Below are positions 31,490-38,612 of a stretch of DNA of 38,612 nucleotides, one piece after another. Within the stretch, counting starts at the first letter, position 1. Each line of letters starts with the position of its first letter. The DNA is from Chloroflexota bacterium (lineage in GTDB: Bacteria > Chloroflexota > Dehalococcoidia > Lucifugimonadales > JACQTT01). The translations under genes were made by a program, and so were the position numbers. Location of the stretch: positions 1 to 38,612 of the forward strand of contig JACQTT010000083.1 in NCBI GenBank assembly GCA_016210665.1. The letters are read 5' to 3'. The notes below the pieces were generated by a model. It made no database searches. It had not been told where the DNA came from and was given only the letters and a program-made list of their open reading frames with translations.

Positions 31490-32680
31490 ATGAATAGTCG
31501 CAGTAGGCTTGCCTTTATTGCCCTGGCGCTTGTAATAGGAGCGGTCATAGTCTCTCTTGGCGGTTGCCAAAAGACAGCCCCAACACCAGCGACCGAGAGC
31601 ACGCCGCCCACTCAAACCTCTCCGCCTGCCAGAACCACTAATGCCGGAGGGGATCCAAAGGCTCCTGAATTGCAGGGCATCGCCAGTTGGATAAACAGCG
31701 ACTCCTTGACCCTGTCGGGTCTGCATGGCAAGGTGGTGCTCATAGACTTCTGGACATATACGTGTGTGAACTGCATTCGTACCCTTCCATATCTTAAAGA
31801 GTGGCACCGCAAATATGCCGACAAAGGGCTACAGATAATTGGCGTCCACACCCCAGAGTTCGACTTCGAAAAGAATCGGGAGAATGTGGTTAACGCCATG
31901 AAGGAAAACGGTCTCCAATATCCCGTGGCCCAGGACAACGACTACAAGACGTGGAACGCCTTTCAAAACCGCTTCTGGCCGGCCAAGTATCTCATAGACA
32001 AGGATGGATTCATACGCTATCGTCACTTCGGCGAAGGCTATTACGACGAGACAGAGAGAAAGATAAGGGAGCTTCTGCAAGAGATCGGCGCCGACCTTAC
32101 GAGCATAACGCCTGGCCTGGATCCAGGCCCGACATTCGATCCCAGGGCGCGCTCTCAGGTTACCGAGACTCAACTTACTCGTGAGATTTACGGGGGATAC
32201 AAGAGAAACTACAGCTCCTCTGGTACATACGTTGCTCACAGAGAGTATTACGAGGGCCAGGATAGAAGCATATCCTATACAGACCCCGGAGAGCATCTGA
32301 ACCATTTCATCTATCTCCAGGGCTTGTGGAGAAATGGCTATGAGAGCCTGATCCACGCTCGGGAGACGGAAAACTTCGAGGACTACATTGCCTTAAAGTT
32401 CAATGCTACTAGCGTCAACGCAGTCATAAGCCCTGAAGAAACCTCTTCTCCCTTCCGGCTAATACTTACCATGGACGACAGGTCACTAAAAGACGAGGAG
32501 ATAGGAGACGATGTTCAATTTGACGAGTTTGGTCGGAGCTACGTCCTTATTACGGAACCTCGGATGTACATGTTAGTAAAACTACCGACTTATGCCAGGC
32601 ACGAACTAAAGCTAAGGGTCAACTCCAATGCCTTCGCCCTGTTCGCCTTCACCTTCGGCGCCTACTCTACAGGACCTTAG
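31490..32680 (+). CDS. Thioredoxin-like (TlpA/DipZ C-terminal type) lipoprotein; start likely the ATG at 31490
   Basis: Signal peptide with lipobox LGGCQ; redox motif [26 protein letters not shown]-terminal DipZ-like domain. Confidence 0.87.
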   Translation: MNSRSRLAFIALALVIGAVIVSLGGCQKTAPTPATESTPPTQTSPPARTTNAGGDPKAPELQGIASWINSDSLTLSGLHGKVVLIDFWTYTCVNCIRTLPYLKEWHRKYADKGLQIIGVHTPEFDFEKNRENVVNAMKENGLQYPVAQDNDYKTWNAFQNRFWPAKYLIDKDGFIRYRHFGEGYYDETERKIRELLQEIGADLTSITPGLDPGPTFDPRARSQVTETQLTREIYGGYKRNYSSSGTYVAHREYYEGQDRSISYTDPGEHLNHFIYLQGLWRNGYESLIHARETENFEDYIALKFNATSVNAVISPEETSSPFRLILTMDDRSLKDEEIGDDVQFDEFGRSYVLITEPRMYMLVKLPTYARHELKLRVNSNAFALFAFTFGAYSTGP

Positions 32681-32817
32681 TAATAACAATGATTTCGATT
32701 CAGCGTAGCTTCTCCGCTACTCCTAGGAGTTTATTAACTGTGAGCCTAGTGTGGTGAATCAGGAAACAGGTGCAAAATGTCTTTCCTACGAAAATGTGTG
32801 CTCTGGAAGGTCGCTTT

Positions 32818-33092
32818 TGTCATTGCGAGGAGGCGGTAGCCGACGAAGTCCCGATGAAATCGGGAGAGGGGAGTTGCAACCCTGCCCGCTTGCCCCCAGA
32901 TTGCCACGCACCGATTGCATCAGGGCTCGCAATGACAATCTGGGACGGCCATTTTCATCTTTCCCAGTGCTGGATGCCAGCATGACAGTTTCTGAGTACC
33001 GATGTGTCGGAACGAAGAATCTGAAGAGGCGGCCTCCGCCCACCAGATTCTTCACGGAGTTTATCCTGAGGAACGAAGGGTTCAGCATGACA
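32818..33092. repeat. Cluster of degenerate MITE/REP-like intergenic repeats
   Basis: Terminal inverted repeats TGTCATTGCGAG (32818-32829) / CTCGCAATGACA (32926-32937); hairpin GAAGAATCTG...CAGATTCTTC (33014-33053) with inner GGCGG-CCT-CCGCC; direct CAGCATGACA at 32978-32987 and 33083-33092. Confidence 0.75.
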
Positions 33093-33171
33093 ACTCAGCA
33101 TTGCAGACTAAATGAGCGAATCTCTGACTCAGGACACTAGGGATGAATCCACATATCTACCAGGTTAGAGC

Positions 33172-34179
33172 ATGAAGGGTATCTTAATCATAGGCTGGCT
33201 TATCTTCCTAGTAATCATGCTAGGAGCCTGCTCGGCGGATAAACCTGACCTTCAAACTAGCGCCGAGGTTTTATCCAGGGATGTTTCTCAGACTAGCGAT
33301 CTGACGGGAATTCTTGCCACTACAGACCTGAGCGTCGGCACTCAAAGGGTATCCTTCCTGCTAACATCCCCTAGTGGCCTGATCAAGGTTCCCCAGTTGG
33401 AAGTTTCTGCTGTCTTCTATCCTGATGACAGCTCTTCAGGCTCGACACGCGCAACCAACAGAGCGCTCTTTTATCTCTGGCCTTATGCTACCCGGGGCAC
33501 CTACGTTACCCAGCTATCCCTTGACCAGCCGGGTGATTGGGAGCTGACGATTGAGGTTCCGAGGGAAGAGGGAGCGGTAGGACGAACCAGTATTCCCCTT
33601 CGAGTAAGAGAGAGGAGTGTAACTCCACCTATTGGATCCCGGGTGCCCTTGAGCAAGAACAAAACCCTGCACGATGTCGCCAATCTGAGGGAGCTTAGCA
33701 GTGCCTCTTCTCCAGACCCAGACATGTATAGGTTGACCATAGCCGAGGCTGTGGAAAGCCGCAAACCGTTGATGGTAGTCTTCTCTAGCCCTGCTTTCTG
33801 CACAACTCCCACCTGTGGGCCTCAACTAGAGGAGGTGCAGAGTTTGAAGGACCGATACAGGGATAGGGCTAGCTTTATTCACGTGGAGGTCTATGACAAC
33901 GTAGAGGAGGTTCAGGAACGAGGGCTGGGTAGCGGACGATATGCAAAGTCGGTCCTGGATTGGCACCTGCCAGATATCGAGTCATACCTGAACGAGTCAT
34001 GGGTTTTCGTAGTGGATGCCAACGGACGTCTCGCCGCCAAGTTTCAGGGGTTTGCCGCGGCGAAGGAGTTGGAGGAGGCCCTCGATGAAGTGCTGAGCAG
34101 TCCTTCTGCTAAAAGTGCTTCAATGCTGCAGGGAAGAGAACAACCTTGGTCAAACCCTTGGCAAAAGCAAGCTGGATAA
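33172..34179 (+). CDS. Lipoprotein with C-terminal thioredoxin-like domain (CX4C)
   Basis: Signal peptide with lipobox LGACS; VVFSSPAFCTTPTCGPQLEEVQSLKDRYRDRASFIHVEVYDNV. Confidence 0.75.
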   Translation: MKGILIIGWLIFLVIMLGACSADKPDLQTSAEVLSRDVSQTSDLTGILATTDLSVGTQRVSFLLTSPSGLIKVPQLEVSAVFYPDDSSSGSTRATNRALFYLWPYATRGTYVTQLSLDQPGDWELTIEVPREEGAVGRTSIPLRVRERSVTPPIGSRVPLSKNKTLHDVANLRELSSASSPDPDMYRLTIAEAVESRKPLMVVFSSPAFCTTPTCGPQLEEVQSLKDRYRDRASFIHVEVYDNVEEVQERGLGSGRYAKSVLDWHLPDIESYLNESWVFVVDANGRLAAKFQGFAAAKELEEALDEVLSSPSAKSASMLQGREQPWSNPWQKQAG

Positions 34180-34191
34180 TTGACAATAAGG

Positions 34192-36636
34192 CTACTCTTC
34201 CGACTCCTTTTCCGGTTGCTCTTTCCTTCCCCTTCTCGTGCCGAATTCTCTGGCCTTTCTCGACAGCTCCTTAAGACGTCGTTCTACCAAATAATGGACT
34301 GTGCCCTTTTCATAAGTGCCATCATCTTTTTGGGTACCAGCGGGCACTCCCGTTAGAATCTCTATGCCCTCGTCAATGGTGGATACCGCCCAAATATGAA
34401 ACTTGCCGTCTTTAACGGCCTTCACCACCTCTTCTTTTAGCACCAGGTTCTTCAGGTTGTCTCTAGGTATCATTACTCCTTGACTGCCCGTCAGCCCCTG
34501 AGCCTTGCAAACGTCGAAAAATCCCTCAATCTTTGCAGTAGCGCCGCCTATCGCCTGGACCTCTCCTGTCTGATTCACCGATCCGGTAACAGCGATACCC
34601 TGACTTATAGGTAGCCCCGAAAGGCTAGACAGAAGGACGTAGAGCTCAGTAGAGGAGGCGCTATCGCCGTCTATTTCACTGTAGGTCTGCTCAAAGCCTA
34701 TGCTTGCGGCCAGAGACAGTGGCCTGTCCTGACCGTACTTACCGTTAACATATCCGGTCAAAATTAGGAAGCCTTTATTGTGAATTCGGCCGCTCAATTG
34801 GGTCTCGCGTTCCACATTAACCACCTGCCCCCGACCTAGCGAAACTCGTGCGGTAATTCTACTTGGTTTCCCAAAGGCGTAATCTCCCAGGGAGATGACG
34901 CTAAGGCCATTTACCTGACCTGACGTCTCACCCTTCGTGTCGATGTGGATAATTCTGTCTTCAATGAACTCCTGGAGTTTCTCTTCCGTCAGGTTGGAGC
35001 GATAGATACGCTGGTCTATAGCCTTCTTCACATGCTTATCCAACACAAAGGAACTGGCTCCGTCCTGTCCCGCCCAGTAGTTTGCCTCGACGATAATATC
35101 TACTACATCCATAAAACGTGTGGTTAGCTTATCTTGGTGCTCGACTAGCTGGCTGGAGTAATCTATGACCTGAGCTACAGCACTCTTGTGGAAGGGTTTC
35201 AGACCTCCCTCACGGCACTGTCTTTCAACAAAGGAGGCGTATTTCAACATGTTCTCCGGCGTACGTTCCATGGAAAGGTCAAAGTCTGCTTTGACCTTGA
35301 AATACTTCCGGAAGTCCTCATCGTAGATCTGAAGCATCTGAAACAGTTGGGGGTTTCCTACCATGACAATCTTGGTGTCAATGGGAATAGGCTCTGGTCG
35401 CAGTGTTATCGTAGGAAAGGGGCTGTATTGCTCCCCGATATTCTCAATTTGGACTTGACGGCTTCTCAAGGCACGTTTAAGCGTATCCCAGGCAAGGGGA
35501 CTCGAGAGTAGGTCCCGTGCCTGTAATACTAAGTATCCTCCATTTGCCTTATGAATAGCTCCAGGCTTGATCATCGTCAGGTCTGTGACCATAGCTGCAA
35601 GACGAGGATGGTAGTCTATTCTTCCGAAGAGGTTGTAGTAAGTAGGACTGTATTCAAAAACTATGGGTGCTTCCTCGCAGGCGGTATTATCTACTAAAGG
35701 GTTGACACGGTATCTGATAAAGGGATCGACATCCGCGGGCGCAGGCAACATATTAAGAGTGCTGGGCTGGGACGGCTCTTCTTTAGCCTTGAACATATCT
35801 ACGTTCTCAACTATGTCCTGCTCCACTCCCTCCAAGTAGCCTATAACCTTGGCGTGGCGGGAATATTTTTCCTTCAGCTCGCGGATTAGAGGATCCACAG
35901 TAAAGCGAGCTACCTCTTTAGTGACGCCACGAGCACGCTGGACAGCCTCCTTGTCCAGTCGTCTCATATCAGTTAGCCTAAGGGCAATTAAGTGCTGTAA
36001 TCGCTCCCCCTTCTCTCTGAGCAGATTCCTTTCCTCTTCTTCTAGTTTGGCGTATTCTTCGCGACCAATAGGCTGGTCATCCTTCACCGGAATTGGCAAT
36101 ATGCCTGCCGGGGTCAGATTCAGAGCAAACCCCTCCTTGCGGGCCTCCGCTTCCAGCTCCTCGCCAATGGACTGCTTCTGGGACTCGATGTCCTGCACGG
36201 CCTCTGTGACCCGCCCCTGGTAGCTCTCGCCTTCGAAGGCTCTGGGAATCTCCCTTTTGCATGTCTCTATGAGTTCGCTCATATCCCGGACCAACTCTTG
36301 GGTCATGCCACAAGGAAGGCTTATGGCCATAGGCCTGGAAGGGTCAAGAAAATTGTATACGTAGCACCAGTCGGGAGGGACCGGTTTATCCCTTGCGGCA
36401 CGCTCCAGATATGCTTTCAGCGTTGTATTTCTCCCTGTACCCGTCAAGCCTGAGACGAAGACGTTAAACCCCGTCGCTCCTATGCCTAGGCCAAACTCCA
36501 AGGCGCTCACAGCCCGCTCCTGCCCTATGGTTCCTTCCAGAGGAGCCACCTCATTGGTGGTCTCAAATCCCAGGTCGTCGGGGTTGCACACTTTTCTGAG
36601 GAGATCTGAGGAAACCTCTAAGAAGTCTCTGCTCAT
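34192..36636 (-). CDS. ATP-binding Lon-like protease (AAA_32/LonB-type, substrate-independent AAA family)
   Basis: GFNVFVSGLTGTGRNTTLKAYLE, KANGGYLVLQARDLL, protease dyad region IDGDSASSTELYVLLSSLSGLPISQGIAVTGSVNQTGEVQAIGGATAKIEGFFDVC. Confidence 0.93.
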   Translation of the reverse strand: MSRDFLEVSSDLLRKVCNPDDLGFETTNEVAPLEGTIGQERAVSALEFGLGIGATGFNVFVSGLTGTGRNTTLKAYLERAARDKPVPPDWCYVYNFLDPSRPMAISLPCGMTQELVRDMSELIETCKREIPRAFEGESYQGRVTEAVQDIESQKQSIGEELEAEARKEGFALNLTPAGILPIPVKDDQPIGREEYAKLEEEERNLLREKGERLQHLIALRLTDMRRLDKEAVQRARGVTKEVARFTVDPLIRELKEKYSRHAKVIGYLEGVEQDIVENVDMFKAKEEPSQPSTLNMLPAPADVDPFIRYRVNPLVDNTACEEAPIVFEYSPTYYNLFGRIDYHPRLAAMVTDLTMIKPGAIHKANGGYLVLQARDLLSSPLAWDTLKRALRSRQVQIENIGEQYSPFPTITLRPEPIPIDTKIVMVGNPQLFQMLQIYDEDFRKYFKVKADFDLSMERTPENMLKYASFVERQCREGGLKPFHKSAVAQVIDYSSQLVEHQDKLTTRFMDVVDIIVEANYWAGQDGASSFVLDKHVKKAIDQRIYRSNLTEEKLQEFIEDRIIHIDTKGETSGQVNGLSVISLGDYAFGKPSRITARVSLGRGQVVNVERETQLSGRIHNKGFLILTGYVNGKYGQDRPLSLAASIGFEQTYSEIDGDSASSTELYVLLSSLSGLPISQGIAVTGSVNQTGEVQAIGGATAKIEGFFDVCKAQGLTGSQGVMIPRDNLKNLVLKEEVVKAVKDGKFHIWAVSTIDEGIEILTGVPAGTQKDDGTYEKGTVHYLVERRLKELSRKAREFGTRRGRKEQPEKESEE

Positions 36637-36831
36637 CTATTTACCCCCTTATATAGATTTGTGAACAGAATCGTTTCGAGACCAAAGGCCAATGTGTCAG
36701 ACCTAATCATAAAATCCCTGAGAATTCTATCTAAGATTGACACTTACCTTTGGGAATCGCTCACCTCGGAACGTACCGTTCAAGGGACCTTGAATATATC
36801 GCATGGGTGCATGAGTGCAGCTGACATAACC

Positions 36832-38612
36832 CTATTTCCCGCCCACGGCCTCTACCAGTATCTCCACCAGGTGCTTTGGTCTGTTGCCAGTAGAGTGTTC
36901 AATCTGCTGGCGACAGGATATACCCGAAGCCACCACATCAAACTCTCCCCCTTGGGAACGTATGGCCGGGAAGAGACGTCCCTCTCCTATGGCTAAGGAG
37001 ATATCATAGTGTTCCTTCTCATAGCCAAAGGAGCCGGCCATGCCACAACACCCAGAGTCAATCTCCTCTACTTGTAAACCGGGAATCAGCCTCAGCACTT
37101 GAATCGAAGGGGCCGTGCCCATCAAGGACTTCTGATGGCAGTGGCCGTGAAAGAGTACCTGACGGGCTATTTTCTTGAATTCCAAAGCCAGTTCATCCCT
37201 TGCGTAGAGCATTTGTAGAAACTCATCCATCAGATAAGTATTCTGAGCAACCACCTTCGCCTTCTCGTCACCCGGCAGGAGGTCTAGATAGTCGTCTCTG
37301 AGAGCCGAGATGCAGCTTGGCTCCAGCACAACTACCTTCACATTCTCTTTTACGAATTCGTAAAGCAGCTCTACGTTATGTCTAGCATTACCCTTTGCTT
37401 TTTCCAGCATCCCCTTGGAAATCATGGGACGGCCACAGCACCTCCCTTGGGGAAGCAACACCTGATAACCGAGACGCTCTAGTATTTTAGTGGCGGCCTG
37501 ACCCACAAGGGGATAGTTGTAGTTAGTAAAGGTATCAGGAAACAGAAGGATTTTGCCTTTGACTGAGGTACTCCCATTTCTATAGCTGCGAGCTCTGAAC
37601 CATTGCTCAAAGGTCTGCCCAGCGAAAGGGGGTAGAAGGCGACGCTGGTCAATGCCGAAGAACCTGTCAAGGATGCCCTTGCCTAGCCATGAGTTGATAG
37701 CCCATGTGGAGAAGGGGGCGAGGAAACAGCCCAGGCTATTTAAGGTAGCGATGTTGCCAAGGAGGCGATTCCTGAGAGGAAGGCCTTGGGCCTTATAGTA
37801 GTGGTTGAGAAACTCATGCTTAAGCTTGGCCATATCTACGTTAGATGGACACTCGGCCTTGCACGCCTTGCACTCGAGACATAAATCCAGTACGTCATAC
37901 AGCCTTTTGCCGGTCATCTCTTCCGGTGGCAAAACCCCCGAAAGAACGGCTCTTAGAGCATTGGCTCGGCCACGGGTAGAGTGCTCCTCTTCCCGGGTGA
38001 CCACGTAGGAGGGGCACATAGTGCCTTCCAGGGTCTTGCGGCAAGCCCCCATGCCATTGCAAAGCTCCACGGCACCGGCAAACCCACCGTCCATTGAAAA
38101 GTCCATTCCGGTCCTAACGTCTAAGGTGCGGTATTGTGGCCCATATCGAAGGTTCTCAGTCATGGGAGGGCAGTCTATGATCTTCCCAGGATTCATTATG
38201 CCATGGGGGTCGAAGGCTGCCTTTACCTCTCGAAAGGCGTTATATAGAGTGGTGCCGAACATCTTCTCATTCCAAACGCCTCGGACTATCCCATCTCCAT
38301 GCTCCCCGCTCATGGCTCCGCCAAACTCCAGCACCAGGTCGCTTACCTGGGCAGCTATAGACACCATCCTATCCAGTCCCTCTTGGAGCTTCAAGTTAAT
38401 CATAGGGCGAACGTGCATGCACCCCACGCTAGCGTGCCCGTAGTAGCTGGCGGCAGTACCGTGCTCACGCACAATCTGATCGAATCGCCGTAGATAGTCC
38501 GGGAGCCTTTCTGGAGCTACGGCTGTGTCCTCCACAAAAGGCAAAGGCTTGGTATCTCCCTTTATTCCCATGAGAAGCCCGAGCCCGGCCTGCCGAACTG
38601 ACCATACAGTGG
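36832..38612 (-). CDS. FAD-linked oxidase C-terminal / Fe-S oxidoreductase fusion (glycolate/D-lactate dehydrogenase-like), 5' end outside window
   Basis: Reverse-strand frame stays open to the edge (TVWSVRQAGLGLLMGIKGDTKPLPFVEDTAV). HASVGCMHVRP, SGEHGDG, 4Fe-4S CLECKACKAECPSNVDMAKLK, two CCG motifs (GRCCGRPM, SGCCGMAGSFGYEKEHYDIS). Confidence 0.93.
   Translation of the reverse strand, partial: TVWSVRQAGLGLLMGIKGDTKPLPFVEDTAVAPERLPDYLRRFDQIVREHGTAASYYGHASVGCMHVRPMINLKLQEGLDRMVSIAAQVSDLVLEFGGAMSGEHGDGIVRGVWNEKMFGTTLYNAFREVKAAFDPHGIMNPGKIIDCPPMTENLRYGPQYRTLDVRTGMDFSMDGGFAGAVELCNGMGACRKTLEGTMCPSYVVTREEEHSTRGRANALRAVLSGVLPPEEMTGKRLYDVLDLCLECKACKAECPSNVDMAKLKHEFLNHYYKAQGLPLRNRLLGNIATLNSLGCFLAPFSTWAINSWLGKGILDRFFGIDQRRLLPPFAGQTFEQWFRARSYRNGSTSVKGKILLFPDTFTNYNYPLVGQAATKILERLGYQVLLPQGRCCGRPMISKGMLEKAKGNARHNVELLYEFVKENVKVVVLEPSCISALRDDYLDLLPGDEKAKVVAQNTYLMDEFLQMLYARDELALEFKKIARQVLFHGHCHQKSLMGTAPSIQVLRLIPGLQVEEIDSGCCGMAGSFGYEKEHYDISLAIGEGRLFPAIRSQGGEFDVVASGISCRQQIEHSTGNRPKHLVEILVEAVGGK

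Noticed and set aside
32751-33140. ORFs on both strands in the repeat block (129, 71 and 100 aa)
   Set aside because: Overlap each other and coincide with palindromic repeats; no protein-like conservation visible.

Overview
The window is a dense bacterial chromosomal segment. By eye, the gene content and repeat style suggest Chloroflexota/Dehalococcoidia, but this was not tested. I support about 30 CDSs; the first and last run off the window edges. Housekeeping content: serA fragment, class V aminotransferase, tyrS, ribF, rpoD, dnaG, dGTPase, ppdK, MFS transporter, glmS, plsC-like, cmk, DUF951, pyrF, sfsA, an endonuclease III-like glycosylase, a TPP-riboswitch-led thiG-thiE-thiS operon, two thioredoxin-like lipoproteins, a Lon-like protease, and a FAD/Fe-S oxidoreductase. 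Accessory content: (i) a DUF262/HNH (GmrSD-like) gene tightly flanked by inverted GTTAGGC/GCCTAAC half-sites that resemble integron attC ends; (ii) a two-gene type II restriction-modification module directly behind thiS, where it appears to have displaced a translationally coupled downstream gene; (iii) a 758-aa divergent homologue of ATP-type PEP carboxykinase that keeps the P-loop but seems to have lost the metal-ligand Lys and His, next to a DUF1015 gene; (iv) several intergenic palindromic repeat clusters. No tRNA, rRNA, CRISPR array, integrase or transposase was found. All family calls come from reading the sequence, without database searches.
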